Origin: Arbacia lixula
Taxonomy: Eukaryota > Echinodermata > Echinoidea > Arbacioida > Arbaciidae
Direction of reading: 5' to 3'
Assembly: GCA_963669155.1 (NCBI GenBank)
Contig: OZ022581.1
Coordinates: 9,357,127 to 9,421,126 of the forward strand
DNA length: 64,000 nt
Shown here: positions 1-31,913 of the stretch, one piece after another
Position numbering within the stretch: the first letter of the stretch is position 1
Layout: each line of letters begins with the position of its first letter
Notes under the pieces: generated by a model
What the model saw: the letters and a program-made list of their open reading frames with translations, nothing else
What the model was told of the DNA's origin: nothing
Database searches by the model: none
Position numbers and translations under genes: made by a program

Positions 1-1080
1 CTTTACCTCAGGCTCTTAGCAGTTTGTGTTGAAATATCTGCTTTATTGATTAATCTGTTTATTAAATTATAAAACGCATTATGAAAAAAAAAGGTTCTAT
101 GGAACGAAACATCTGCAAAGTTTGGCAGTTACTCATAAAATTAGGATTTCACACACGCATAATAACCACATAGATACTGTAACAAAGACTAATACTTTTT
201 TCGTAGTACGAAAAAAGTCGGTTTGAAATTTAACGGCTGAAATTTTTTACATATACGGAAAGCTTCAACATGCTATATTCTTAGAAATGGTCTTGAATCA
301 CACTTTCTTCAATTTACGATCGTGATAGACGATTTCAAATTTTAAGCTTGCAAAAGGGACGGACAATCTTTAAGAGAAAATAAATTCAGCCAAAACGCTA
401 TGCCCTAACCCTTACCCTAGTCATAAGCCCTTATGAGCTGGTGGGAGTAGACCACATGGCAAGGTACTGCTCAAACCTGGCTAGAATTTCCGGAAGTACT
501 TCTCTTGAGAATGGTATATGGGCTATGATTAATTTGATGCAAATATTGTCAAAACAAAATGCAGAAGAGTGCAATAAGGGAAAGTCAAGCTACTGTAAGC
601 ATGAAAACACCATGGCAAATAGAAATGAGAAGTGCAATATTTCTTAATGGTACTTTAGGGGACAGTTAGTTGAAATCTACGTAGATGTTCAATCATTCAT
701 GCATGGAGCTTGTTAACTAATTTTAATATTATTGGAATTGAAATGAAACTCATTATCGCAATGGAAAGGGAGATATGCAGGTGATTTAAGTTATTCAAGA
801 TCCAAATAGAGAAAGATATGCGAGAGAGGAAGCAGGAGCTCTTGTCCATACAAGAGGGAAGGTGAAGGAAGGGGGGGGGGGGCTTGGGAAGGTGGGGGGG
901 GGGGGGGGGGAAGAAGGGGGTATCAAGACTAAAAGCTGCGGTAAAGTGGACCGGTCATGATGAGGTTCACCTGTAGGTTAAAACGTGATGCCATTCACCT
1001 TCACCTTGTCTCTCTAGTCTCTCTCTAGAAGAGGGATAAAGTTTGCATTGAGTCATTAGCAGGAGGGTTTTATTCATAGT
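1..1080. other. Upstream flank of CCDC102A, no gene recognised
   Basis: AT-rich DNA without a convincing coding region. Two long G-runs at about 870-882 and 894-910 are G-quadruplex capable on the plus strand. A short telomere-like CCCTAACCCTTACCCTAG lies at 403-420. No clear core promoter was seen. Confidence 0.5.
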
Positions 1081-1140
1081 TTCCTGTCTCTCTTTCTCTC
1101 TCCTTTCCCTGTCTCTCTCTTTCCCTTTTATCCAATCCAG

Positions 1141-19054
<17,914 letters not shown>

Positions 19055-19948
19055 AGGGAAGATGGGCTGAGGCAGCGTACCTCTCTGAAATAGAACATTG
19101 GATATTGAGCTGTCATCATGGACATTTGATGTAAATCGCGGGCTTTGATGTCTCCATTTCATCGCTCGTGTCTTCTGCCAAGATGGCCTATAGATGGCGA
19201 CAGACGATATATGTGTATATATTTTGTATATGTAGAGTCTATATGTTTCCATGTGCTTATTTCATGATCATGCATGTTCCATGTACAGTCTACGTTGTGA
19301 AAAGTTCTTTATCATATTGCAGTTGCATGGCCTTGGGAGGGTATTTGATGAAGAAACCTATCACCCTGACAATGTTTGTCCAGATGAATGTCAAGCTTGC
19401 ACTGATGCTTAGTTCTTCTATGCAAAGTGGGTAAAAACTATTGACAAATTCCATGCCCCACTTTGCTGGATATCAAAGTAATAGTTACTTTTTCAAACGT
19501 TTCCAGCAAAGTAACTGATAATAGACTTACGATTATGTATTCAGTTTCTGTGCATAGCTTTAAGAGAAGAGGTACTCATGACAACATTAAAATTCTTCTG
19601 ACCTAGCGACAAGTAATATAAGCATACCAAGAGCACTAAGTCACATTGCACAGCACAAGGCTTTCAGAGAGCAATCGATTTGATTACACTATAAAAAAAG
19701 TCTACTCTTTATGCTGCTTCTGCCCCTCCTCCATCCCACCCCACCCTGCCCCATCCCACCCCACCCCACCCCCCCCCCTCCATCCCACCCCACCCCCCCC
19801 CCCTTCCCCCATGATGCAATCTTGCATAGTGCCAAACTTAAAACGAGTTGTAGATATGTCTTCTCATTCAAATACCTCTCATGATACAGCTTGCAGCTGA
19901 TACCAACCTTTACAAATTATGAAATAAAATGAGGACTCTGTATAGACC

Positions 19949-20109
19949 AGGGGCCCGTAACATAAAGGTTTGCGATCAATCGCAAAAGAGCAAAAGCTAA
20001 TCAACATCATTGTTGCATGCGCTTTTTGTTCAAATGACTGATCAGCAACCAATCAGAATTTGTCTTTCAAATTTGCAATTGAGTGCAAACCTGTATGTTA
20101 AGGGGCCCT
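19949..20109. mobile_element. Fold-back MITE-like element with GGGGCCC ends
   Basis: The left end GGGGCCCGTAACATAAAGG and the right end reading TATGTTAAGGGGCCC form an inverted pair, with GTTTGC / GCAAAC just inside. About 160 bp, no ORF. Confidence 0.75.
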
Positions 20110-20225
20110 GTATGTGATTATGGAGGCAGAAACAGTGTTTTTCATGGATTGGGTGTTTTGGTGAACCAATGGAACTACATGTATGTAGTTATAGTTATAG
20201 GTAGCTATGTTTAGTATGTAGATAC

Positions 20226-20342
20226 AGTTGGGCCTGAGATCAACGTCACAGCTGATTGCAATCTATTGCAGTCAGACTGCAGTAAATGTATGGAGCTGAT
20301 TGCATTTGATTGCAATCACTTTCATTTGGTCTCAGGCTCCAC
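20226..20342. mobile_element. Short TA-flanked MITE with CAGT ends
   Basis: The left end CAGTTGGGCCTGAGA and right end TCTCAGGCTCCACTG are inverted repeats flanked by TA on both sides, as expected for Tc1/mariner-type insertion. The interior has repeated CTGATTGCA / GATTGCAATC words. Non-coding. Confidence 0.75.
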
Positions 20343-20613
20343 TGTAACCACTGGCTTGGCCTAAGAGTTCTGGAAATCGGGGCGAACAGTGGATAAGTCA
20401 CCCAGGCATGAAATGTTTCTTCTCCTTGTATACCCATCTAGAAAACCCCTCTCATGATCTTGAGCTGGCCCAGCCTTGAGAAGATCTGTCCATTGAGATG
20501 CCAAGCAACAAACCACTTGTTGATCTTGTATCGGTCTGGAACAGTCATTTACTAGAATCCCTAGAATTCCTACATGTATGCACAACCAAATGAGGCAACT
20601 GCCTTTTTGTATA

Positions 20614-20842
20614 TTCCAGCTCAAAGGAATTGGCATAGGGAAAGGGAAAGGGAAGAAAGAGAAGAAGCCGCAGTTTTAAATTGCAGTATATTTTGTCCAG
20701 TTCAGCATGAAACATGATTCTTTTTAGGCTAAACCATCGTGTTTCATGCTGGATTGGACACAATATACCGCGGTTTAAAACTGTGGCTCCTTCCCTTTCT
20801 TCATTTTCCCTTTACCCATTCCAAGTCCTTTGAGCTGTAGTG
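20614..20842. mobile_element. TA-flanked hairpin MITE, copy 3
   Basis: Same family as 5086-5315. The left end is TTCCAGCTC (two changes), the right end GAGCTGTAGTG; TA at 20612-20613 and 20843-20844. The centre reads TTTTTAGGCTAAA. Confidence 0.9.
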
Positions 20843-23800
20843 TACTTTGCAGAGCTGGAAGAGCAAGACTCCTCCACCCCCCCCCCCCACCCCACCCACA
20901 AACACACATACACACACACACATGCATTCTATTGACAGATAGTGATGAAAAAACTACCATATGTATTGTGCTTTTTAAACTGAAAGAAACATTTTTAAAA
21001 AATGATGAAAATATTGTAAGAAATAATTTGAGGATAAAACGTGTGTGAGAACTGGTTTCAAATTTGTTTTGGGTTCATGTTTGAGATTTCTAACTTCATT
21101 GCCAGAATGAATTACTTACTTATATGCACTTTCCCCCGTCACTTTTGTTCCCTTGTATGCTTCTGTGAGTTACTCTCTGCTTCTTCATACTGTATATGAA
21201 GACCTGTGTGTATCACTGTACAGCTGTCCAGTCGGACATTAATGGTTGGTGATATGCCGGGTGTACCTCTCCAATATTCACTTGTACCACTGACCACAGC
21301 TACTGACCCCAGAAATATGATTGTAATTGGATGCTCCTATTTAATGTGCCATGTGTATCGCCAGCTCTTTCTCTCTCTTTCCCTCTATGTGCCCATGTAT
21401 TTATTTATTTGTCTATTAATTTATTTTATGCTATGTATCTCACCATAGTGACTTTACCAGGCTTCCATGATGTTCCAATGCTCGTGAATGTGCAACATTC
21501 CTTCAAAAATGTATGTGTATTCATTTAAAAATAGTGCTGACTGATATAACTGATGATTAATGTTGAAGTGGTGGTCTTAAATCTATCATGTTTTGTGTTT
21601 AAAGCAGCCAAGAAGTGTAAGCCCTGTAAAGACTGGAGCTTGTGTCTCTGATACATTCAGTTACCATGGCAGAGATGTTGTAGTTTCCATGGAAACATCA
21701 ATACTGCCCACCAGTTTCTTCAATACTCTTGCATATTGTAAATAGAATGTAGTAAGGTATGAATGGAACAAAGTTGGTACATGTCACCTACTCATCTTAT
21801 CTAGACTATCATATTGCATGCCACACACTGAATTCACACTTTGATTTTGCGTTATACACTCAATGTTCACATATATTATATTTCACTCTTGTAATTATAT
21901 ATTATTTCATGTACATTATTGAGGGAAAATGTTCATACACTGGAAAGGGAATCAGGTGATTATTGTTTAGTTTGTAGGAGATGAATTTGGCTCTTTTCTT
22001 AATGCTTATGGGAGAAGGAATGCAATTGTCATCATAGTTGATATGGAGTCCATAAAAGAAAAATATGAATGGTGATTAGTAGATATTTTGAGGAGAAATC
22101 AGAGAAATAATCGCTATGTTTGATCAACTTAATCCAGAGCTTGAATCCATGCACTGCCCAAGTCAGTTGTGTGCATGCAATGTATGGTATATTGTTTTGT
22201 ATAAACTCTCTTTTTTTGGTAGTACCAGACAAATATGCAGAATATGTTACATTCAGAAAACCCACAGATTTTTCAGTGTGTTCCTCATTCACAAATTGTT
22301 CATGTTCAATGCATTTTCTGATTTGGTACAAATCAGCCATCTCCATCTTCCACGTTTGTGTCTGTTTTCACCCAGTTTTTTTTATTTCATTTTCAAAAGA
22401 AATGTAAAAAAAATGGTATGCAATCTTGCACTTGCGCACGTAGCATCATATCAATCTTGTGCAAAATATTTCAAGATCAATATCAATATTGATTCAAGAT
22501 CAATCACCCAAATCACTTTATATGTTGATAGTTTTTATGTGTATTGGTTATATCATATATTTATTCTGCCAAAAAAGCATTATGTCTATGTTCTTTGACT
22601 TCTATTTATTTGCATTTTCTCTATTTGGAGTATGCAATGTTTATAGTTGGTATTGTATTGTATTCTTTTCTGGAATAGAAAAAGGGGTGTTTGTCTTTTG
22701 CCTGTCTTGCAATTAATCTACTTATGTCATGTAGTGTCCATATTGGGTGTTAACATGTAGCGATAGGTTCATTCATGAATATTTGATCAATATATTTGAT
22801 CAATATATGCACTGCAAAACCAAATGAAAACCATTGTGTGTGCAGGAAACCTCTGCAATTAATATTCATATTTATGTGACTGCGACACACTAATGCTAGA
22901 TTTGTGTTATTTCAATTCTTAACGGTTTGAAGTTACCTATACCTGTAGGTGAAACAAGTTATTTTTGCATATTGCCTGTAGAGGGATGAATTTAGGGGGG
23001 GGGGGGGGGGAAAGTTGTTTATCAAATATTTATCAAATGGATGTAATCTCACCTCCAAGCATCCACATGAAGTATTTATTTATGAAAGTTTGTGAAAAAA
23101 AACCCATTTCCCACCTTGTCACAAAGTATCGGCTGAGAAGTTTCCAATTTCTATAATAATGATATGAAATACCACAATGTATTCTGAAATTGTGCTTGTT
23201 CATCATAAAATTCGTGTAATATTGAGTATTCAGTCCAGTTTGTATTCACAGGTCTTTGACCACATCTGTTTAACAAACTACCTTGAGGTTTATAGATTTA
23301 CCAGGATCCTGTCAAATTCTGAGGTGCTTTTATATGCAGAATGTATATGTATTTAACAATGTAAAAGTGTAATTGTAAATCTTTACATAAAACCTTTAAG
23401 TATGACATCTCCATAAAAACAAAGGCCAATCTATAGAAATCCAACAAGAATATTTTATATGTGGTATGATAGAAAGTGTATGTTATATGTGATTATGTAG
23501 ATAATATTTTACTAAGAAGGGCCAAATTTCTTATGCATTTTGCTTTGATATTTTAGCGATGTTTGTTCCAATATGTTAATCTGTAAAGTATACTGGTTAT
23601 ATTTTTGAAGTAATTGTAAACAAGCCTACACTTTTGTTTATGAATAAATAGAAGGGAGTGTAGATCACACCTCTATTTCCAACAAAAAGTGTTTTTTAAG
23701 GAAGTTGCAGATGTTTTGCCCATTACCCAGAATTCTCTTTCTTAGCTATGTATGATATTTGTACATCTTATCTCATTGTTGCTGTATGTATGTCATATTG

Positions 23801-23986
23801 TGTATAGCGTATTGATGTTAAATGATTTTCATGTATGAAATTGAGTAACTTAATTGGAAAGGTACAATAATGTATCTATGATGACCGAACTACAGTATGT
23901 GAGGAGAGAGAGCTGTATGTCGACTTGTACAGTGCAGATTGAAATGCCATGTTATTGTGTGCTTTCATCATGAAAAAAAGATTGCT

Positions 23987-23992
23987 AATAAA
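23987..23992 (+). terminator. CCDC102A: Candidate poly(A) signal for CCDC102A
   Basis: AATAAA followed about 35-65 bases later by GT-rich sequence resembling a downstream element. Earlier candidates at 19923 and 23643 cannot be excluded. Confidence 0.35.
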
Positions 23993-24541
23993 GATAAAGC
24001 ACTTCTATTACACAATATTGCCTCGCTTTGTCATGTGTGGATTTTGTGTGAAGTCGGCTGGGTTTTAAGTCTTTGCATGCCATTGAAATACCAAGAAAAT
24101 GCTAAGAGATACCCACAGACCCCTTGGAGACACATTTCCTATGGCACACCAAAGGTGGTCCCTTAGTGTGCCATACAAAATGCTGCTCTATGGAATTTGT
24201 GTGCATTAATTTGAAATATTCCACAAGTGGCACATTACATAAAGGCCTTTTTTCATGAGCATGTAATTCACAATTTTTTTTTCATTTGCTGTACATCTGT
24301 ATGATGGTCTTTCTTGTGAAAAAGATGGAAATGATGTGAGTGTCCCGATCTACTCAAATTACCTTGTACATGTATTAATACCTTGCTCTTTATTGCAAAT
24401 TTGCCATGAATGTGAATGCAATACAAAAAACACCTGAATAACTGCATCAGTCGATCACAAAACCATTGTTGGATGACAAGTATTATGTCCGTACAAATGA
24501 ATGTGTTTGATTTTGTAAGTTCTTTTGTTGAATCATTGTAG

Positions 24542-24544
<3 letters not shown>

Positions 24545-24594
<50 letters not shown>

Positions 24595-24606
24595 TCCCTC
24601 TCTCTC

Positions 24607-24653
<47 letters not shown>
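24545..24653. repeat. (CT)n microsatellite
   Basis: About 110 bases of nearly pure CT with a few G, C and A interruptions. The Arg-Glu repeat ORFs read from the other strand are artefacts. Confidence 0.97.
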
Positions 24654-24656
<3 letters not shown>

Positions 24657-27600
24657 CAAAAGTATACAAAAGTTTCTCTCAACAACATGACTGCTCGCCC
24701 GACATAGCAACCTACTTTATACAGTGCAGAGGAAATACACAATAATCTCTTTAATTTGAAAGATAAGGCTCAAAATTATGTAAAATGTACTTTAGAAGAC
24801 GACCTGTGGATCCTTACCCATATTTTTGGTTGTAAAAACGTAAACCTAGCTCAGTTTCGCCAATTTGACTGTATAACTTTCAACTGTAGCTGGCGCTATA
24901 AAGAATTTTGAGAAGAGTCTGAGTGAATAGTTAGAGCGAAGAAAAAATGGGCATTACATGGCAAATGTCTTGATTTAAACAAATACCATGAAAGTGCACT
25001 GGCCAATGCTTAAAAGTCATAAATGCTTGACATTATTGTTCTTTTGATAACAAGTTGATGTTAATTTTTTTTTAATCTAATCATCAATCATCAGACAAAA
25101 TTAAGAGGCCTTTAATGAAAATTAAAAGATATTACACTGCTGTCAAAAAACACACACATGGTCGATTTTTCAGGAAGCTTGTACTTAATGTTTCATTTCT
25201 GATGAGTTTGACCTATTGTTTTTTTTTTCTCTATTTGTGTAGTTTCAATTTCCTTTAGGGTGCCCATTTTAAAATGAAAGCTTAAACCAAAACAATAATA
25301 ATACAAAATGAAAATAGTACAGGGGCATTGTATAAAGTAATTAAACTTTTGTAATGATATTACATGTTTTAAAGAAACTCCTTAAAACTTGGCAACAGTA
25401 GGGCTTTATTTTACAGGTAGCTATCAAATAACTGTTTGCTAAGAATAAATTGTATCCGAATAATCTAAAAGTTACATTTTCCTGTGTTTTATCATTACAT
25501 CATTACATTTGTAAGAGTACTTACAGATGAAGAACAATAAAGCGATTATGCATCACCCTAGAGATTTAGAAAACTAGAGAAATTTGACAGCAGCCAGTGA
25601 CTGGCAGTCAATTGGTATACCTCTGTCCTCTTGCACAGACACTGAAGTATCCCCAAATCTTGAAAATTTTATAAAATTTCATCCTTTAATGCATGGAAAA
25701 CTTACTTTTGGTTATATCATCATTGTCGCATATTTGGTGATATTTGGTCAAACATTAATTCCTCAACAATGGCAAAAAAAAAGAAAGTAACAGATGCGTA
25801 AGAAAACCTGCTTTTTAAAATCACTACTAATTACATATATATATATATATTAGCACATTGCTAAATCCTGTTCAGTCACTGACACCACTAGTCCACAATA
25901 AAGACCATATTGTTGATTCCATTTCTTGTCTTTATATCATGATTTATTCTCATATTCTTTCTGTAATACATACATTTTGACTTAGCCAGTGTTAAAACAA
26001 CTGCATAATAAAACAAGTTGAAACACCAAACATACAACTCAAATCGCACAATACAAAATATGTTCCAGCATTTTGAAAAAGAAAAACATAAATTAAGGTT
26101 TTACATTGTGGAAACAAATCATTTTCAGACAATATTGTAATCAAATAATAAATAACATAATTTACTGTACAATCGAAATGATGCAGAAAACAAAAAAATC
26201 TATGCTTGAATATACATGGTTATCAATGCAGATTATCATTCAAAATAGGTTAGACATCAGCACCAGAGACACAACCTCCACTAAACACATGTAACATTAA
26301 ACTGAAGCTGCATTCACATAGAAGTAGTAAGCAGCTACCGTTTGCTAATAGGCAGCCAAGAGCAATCATATTTAAGAGCAGTCAAGAGTAGTAAAATTAT
26401 CAAAAGAGGCTGCCAAGAGCAGCACAAGACACCAGGATACACCAAAGACACACTGAAGACCTCTGCAGGACTGTTAAAATGGCTGCTTGGTGAATTGATT
26501 AGGTATTTTAGTGCAAGAAATATAAAATCTCTTGGCAGCCCCTTGGCCTTTGCACGGCGACACCTGACAATACCTCAAACGATCATAAACTTTTGGCTGC
26601 TCTTGGGTACTCTCCCAGCTTTTAATAGGACCCGTTTGCCACCTACAGTTTGCTGCAGATCGCTGCTACTCACAACAAAGCAAGAACATTCCTGCATGTA
26701 GTCATGTTTGCATGCTTACACCATCCACCAGCCAGCACATCACCGGAGTGGGGAAATAGTGTGAACAGACCCATGCGTTTACACACTGCTCAAAACGGTA
26801 GAGGCAAATTGCTTCAATGTGAACACAGCCAAACGTAGACAAGTACAAGACTGTCCATCTCTGCTGAGTATATAACAAGCGGTGCTTAAATATGATCCCT
26901 TCAATGTTTCTTTGCATGGACTAGGCAGGAGGTGGCATCTCTGGACTAGGGTTAGTTATTATGCAAGTGACTAGGAAAGGCCTTTGCTTGTGATATGATC
27001 AGCAATGGTCTGGTTTCATAATAGATTGAAACCTGTAGACGTGGACTGGTCAAGGGACAATTGTGATCTGCATATAAAGTAGATGGTCTTTCTGTACAGG
27101 TTAAACCTAACAGGTTCCTGTTGGAAATAGTTTTTAAGGGATAGGTTATTTTGATATGATATGTATTCCAATTAGCAATATTGTTCCAAGAGAAACAAAA
27201 AATTGTGGTCTTTATAGATAGCTGGTTGCTGCAGCAGTTTCTCCCTACCTCTCTACATGCTGCCATTTCTCTTTGCACAAATGTTAGTTGTTGTATCCCT
27301 TGCTGTAGTGGTCAGCAATTAATGTTGGTATCTGTATATATATATATCAGTGTGCATACTTGGAAAAATATGTATTCATGAATAAGTTTATAGATGTGCC
27401 CAGTCCATCAGAAGCTATGATATTTATACAGATTGTTAGTGATTTTTAAATTGCAATTTACTTTCATGATTTGGGAGATTATAAACTGTTAATTTAAAAA
27501 AAAACATCATGAACTTCAATTGTTTGCACTTACTCGAATAATTTCAATGTAATGAGCTATTAAGCAAGAGGATATTGCATACATTAATAGATACCTTTAA

Positions 27601-29664
27601 CTTCTCTTCAGACTTTTAATTAGGCTTTCAAATTGTTCAAATCAAAATCTGCATCATTAAGGTCAACACAGGCCAATCTTTCATCCCGCATGCTGCGAAC
27701 ATGAACTCTGGAGCTTTTAGAAGTACATGTATATGTTCAGGTTTTGCACATAGACAAAACATGCATTCCAGATCACTTTTTTTCAGATTATTTGTGACCA
27801 ACAGAATTATTTTATCATAAAAAAAAACCCTTAATGAAAGTGAAGATAAAATTTCATATAGTTTTAAAGAGTTGTTTTGACAATGTTTTGTCAATTCTTC
27901 AAATGCACAGGTTGAAGCCAGCAAAATAAACAAATATTAAAAAAAAAAAAAAACATGCACTTTCTTTTCACTGATGTACAATGATGTTAAGAGAGATATC
28001 CTGTGGAAATACCATCATTGTAGTACATTTCATCATGGCATAAACTTGCCAACAAATCTTCAAGTTACATATGTTTGCAAGGGACAGTAATTCCGCCATG
28101 CTCCCAATATATATTTAGTTTGGGTTTAAGTGACACACACACACACACATACATATATAACAAAACAAAAACTTTGATAAGAATAGTAGTTTCCTGTGAA
28201 AACTATGAAAACTCATAACAAATGAACAAGTGACATGGATGTTCTTGAAGTAGAAAGGAAAAGGCCCTCCTTGCCAATGGATTTTTCATGATTATCATAG
28301 AATTGTAAACAAAGGGGCTCAAATGGTGACTGCACAAATCATTGCACTTTGATACAAATTCTCCTACACCAGTATGAAATGAATGACCTCAGTTTGATCA
28401 TCTAAGATCTAAAAATTGCTACAATCTGCTAGAAATAGCTAATGAATAGACTGGTTAACTATCATATCCCATACCTATGCACAACCTCTCCACCTACCCC
28501 CAAGTAACCAAGCATTTCTCCCTCCACTTTGCACGAATCATCTTGACATGAAGAGAACGACAAAAAGTCGTTCTTAAGTTACATTTCTTCTTCTTTTGCC
28601 ATGCAAAGCGCAGGCCAGCTTAAGGTTTGTCATGGGGAATTTTTGTGAAAAAGGCAAGCATGAGAGTGGAATATGATTAGTTACGAGGTCTGTTCAAAAC
28701 AAGACAATTCAATATAAAACACAACTTGCAGTTTCTTGTAAAAGAAAAACACACATGAAATCACAGTACTGTAATATGCAAATGTTTTTTGACATTCAGG
28801 AAGATTAAACTCTCTTCATTTTTTGTTTGCATTTCCATCTTCAACTTGCCTAAACAGACAAGTATACAGGTGGTATATATGTAACTCATTTCCATGCGTA
28901 TGACCAGGAACGTTATAACAATTGTTATCTGCCAAAGCGTAATTAAGTTCAATTTGCTGAAGAGTGTATTATAGCATGAATAACATGTACCAAAAATCAA
29001 ATTATTTAATTGCAAAATACGAGAGCACTTACATATATGTTCCATTCCTCATTTATCTAAAGAATGCATTTGCTGTACAAATTATGTTTATTTTCTAAAC
29101 CATTTTTAATTGTATTTTCCTACCATAATTTGACTTCTTCTTGTGTTAAACGTTGAACATTCTTATATCCATCTGCTTCATTACAATCCTTGCAAAATGT
29201 GGTATTATCATAATCACAGATTTTGTAGCAGAATGTTTAATGTCAGTACTGAATAGTGTCTGATATATACCAAGGATCTGTAACTCAATTTTGTTAACGG
29301 CAGATTAATCTTCAATGATTCCAATTGCAGATTAGGAGTTTTCATCATGGACGAAAGGAACAAGGATTTTGAAAACTACAAAATAATGAGTAAAAAATCC
29401 TACTATATAAATTCATTGTATGTTTATATTGCCTTTTACTGCAATGATAGAGACAATGTTTACAAACAGAAACACAACAACAACATCCTCTCTCTACCAT
29501 GATTGAGATGTATCAGATGTGCTCATAAACCATAATACAGATTGCATTTGAGATTCATGAGTAAGATGGTTTTATTTGGATTCAAATCATTGGATTTTGT
29601 TTGTTGTCAATGAGATACAAAAGAATATGATAAATGAATGTCTGGCCATACATGTAAATGTAAT

Positions 29665-29922
29665 ACAGAGGGACAGAGGGTGAGGGGGGTATATGTAGGG
29701 GAGAGATGGAGACAGAGAAAGAGAAAGAGAGAGGGAGAGGGAGAGGGAGAGAGAGAGAGGGGGGGGGAGAGAGAGAGAAAGAGAGAAAGTGGGAAGATTG
29801 AGAAACAGATTTAGGAAGAGACAGAAGATAAGAGAGAGAATGGGAAACACAGAAGGGGAGAGAGTGAGAAAGGGAGAGAGAAACAGGATGGGGGGGGGGG
29901 GGGGGGGGGGGAGAAGGATGGA
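29665..29922. repeat. GA-rich low-complexity tract with a ~20-nt poly(G)
   Basis: GAGA-rich sequence from about 29665 to 29890 followed by an uninterrupted G-run of roughly 20 bases. Confidence 0.9.
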
Positions 29923-31867
29923 TTTGGGCCGAGTCACTGAACTTGAAAGCGTAATCCCAAATCGATTAAGTCATTTAGCAATTAAAAAATTGTTAATGAA
30001 CTAGGAAGGAGGAAACGGCAAATTCATGTAAGGAACACACATGTACAACAACATCCATCACCTTTTCATAAATAAAAAAAAATAATCAGCATTGTTTTTC
30101 AAAACTTGAAAAACTCAAAAATCACAAAATCATGTACATCCATGTATTTTAATACAGCTTAGCTCTGACACACGCTGAAAAATAACCAGAATAAACACTG
30201 CGGTCTGAACAACATAAAAGTACTGAAATTTGTTAGAAATCACATTGTGATACTGGTGAAAGGTAGAAAAATAATCTTGATCACAACAGGGACAAGGTAC
30301 GATACACAACTTGCTTTTTCATGGTGTAAAGTTTGTAAATATTCTGCAGTGTATTTGTAGTCTGTTTTTCTCCCATAAAGAGCAATCATACTGAATGAGA
30401 AGGTTAACTGAATAATTTATGTAGTTTTTATTTGGTCCAAACCTTCAGTCATCTTAGCTTCCTTATTTCTTGTTCATGATTAATTTCAAAGACATATCTG
30501 TATGATATGCATTTATTTAAAAAAACAACCATTAGGGAAAAACACATTGTAAACTACATGTTGCCTTTTTTTAGTTTTAATCAATAAATCGAAACTCCTG
30601 GGCAGAAACAGTAATGCTAGCAGCGAATTTGTGTTGTGCCCATAGAAAAAACATGCCAATGAAACTAAATTGGCTATATCCACCTCTGTGAAAACAGCAT
30701 GCATCACTAATTTTGATTTAAAAAACAGACCATTATGATTATTTCAGAAATCGACACTTCATAATATTTTTTCTTGTTGTTACTAAGTTAGACTGAGGTC
30801 TATTCTCTCTTTTTCCATAAATATTTATTCAAATTCATTGCATATTTTTCTTTTGAGTGAAAAACAAAGTCAGGGGATCTGGGCAATTCAGCCCCCTAAA
30901 TGAAAAAAAATAAAATATGTGAAAAATGTCAAAGGGCTTGTGATCGGAAATCTTCATATTTCCCATATTCCATATGCTGCATACTGTAATAAGTCTGTGT
31001 TTATTTCAGGACATTACACATGTATTATTTTATTTTTAACGATTCTGATGTCAAAACTTGTAATAAAATATAAATAAAATATAAATAAAATATAAATATA
31101 ATAAAATAAAATAAGAAATGATGTACTCCCAGTTCAATGATCTTGTTCAGTCATTTACGTTTTTATATGTTCAACAAATTGTTAGACTAGTTTGCAAGCA
31201 TACGGGACAAACATTCTTACAACCGGCACCCCTTATATGTAGGCAAAAATCAATTCTACTATCATGCTACATGTACTTGCCCCCTGATTATTAAACACAC
31301 AATCATCAATAACTCTTAACTTATTTATTCAAATGAGTAATTAAGTGCACACCGTGCAAAGCACACACAAATGCTAACAGGGGTACATTTCAGAAATAAT
31401 GGAACCCTTTCAATTTCAGGCACAAAAATTAGACCAGTAAGAAACAGAAACACACAAATATAATCTTATTTCATGGTTTGCAAATCTGGAGCTGGAAACT
31501 TTACTTGTAACGGGTAAAAGCTCTTTTTCATGAAATGTTGCAAAATGAGCTACTGGGATTAAAACATTCTTGTTCAGTGTAAGTACACATGTATGTTATA
31601 CCTAAGCATGTATCATTATCATCATGAGGACAGTATATTCCAATCAATGTAGTCCATACATTGCAGAGATGATGACATCTTGCTGGAGGGGTGAGAGCTC
31701 AGATATGAATCACTGTGTCTGGAGGAGAGGCAAGTGGCTCGGGATTTAGAACGGCTGTATAATGTATGCACTACGAACTGAGTTCCATTGCCTATCCTCA
31801 CAGCCATACCTACACCACTACATGTACCTGTATGTGGGTATCACTAGCAGCACTGCACCAAGATTGT

Positions 31868-31870
31868 GTA

Positions 31871-31912
<42 letters not shown>
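31868..31912. repeat. (TG)n microsatellite
   Basis: About 20 TG units with few interruptions. Confidence 0.95.

Positions 31913-31913
<1 letters not shown>

Larger units (their letters stand above)
19055..24010 (+). other. CCDC102A: Candidate long 3' UTR / downstream flank of CCDC102A
   Basis: No further coding exon is recognisable. AATAAA motifs in the plus sense occur at about 19923, 23643-23648 and 23987-23992. The last is followed by a GT-rich stretch (TTTGTCATGTGTGG, TTTTGTGTG) and is the best poly(A) candidate, which would give a ~5-kb 3' UTR. Several small transposon-like repeats listed separately lie inside it. C-rich tracts occur at 19731-19808. Confidence 0.4.
24011..30500. other. 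Intergenic DNA between convergent genes, part 1
   Basis: AT-rich, no gene recognised on either strand. It contains a (CT)n tract (24545-24653), a small (TA)n run near 25837-25850, a stretch around 26320-26680 with repeated GCAGCCAAGAGCA-like words in both orientations, and a GA-rich plus poly(G) tract (29665-29922). Confidence 0.6.

Noticed and set aside
22116-22598. 160-codon plus-strand ORF
   Set aside because: Cys/Phe/Tyr-rich translation of AT-rich DNA, with no recognisable domain or exon signals; overlapped by ORFs in other frames.
24268-24742. Arg-Glu repeat ORFs
   Set aside because: Translation of the (CT)n microsatellite.
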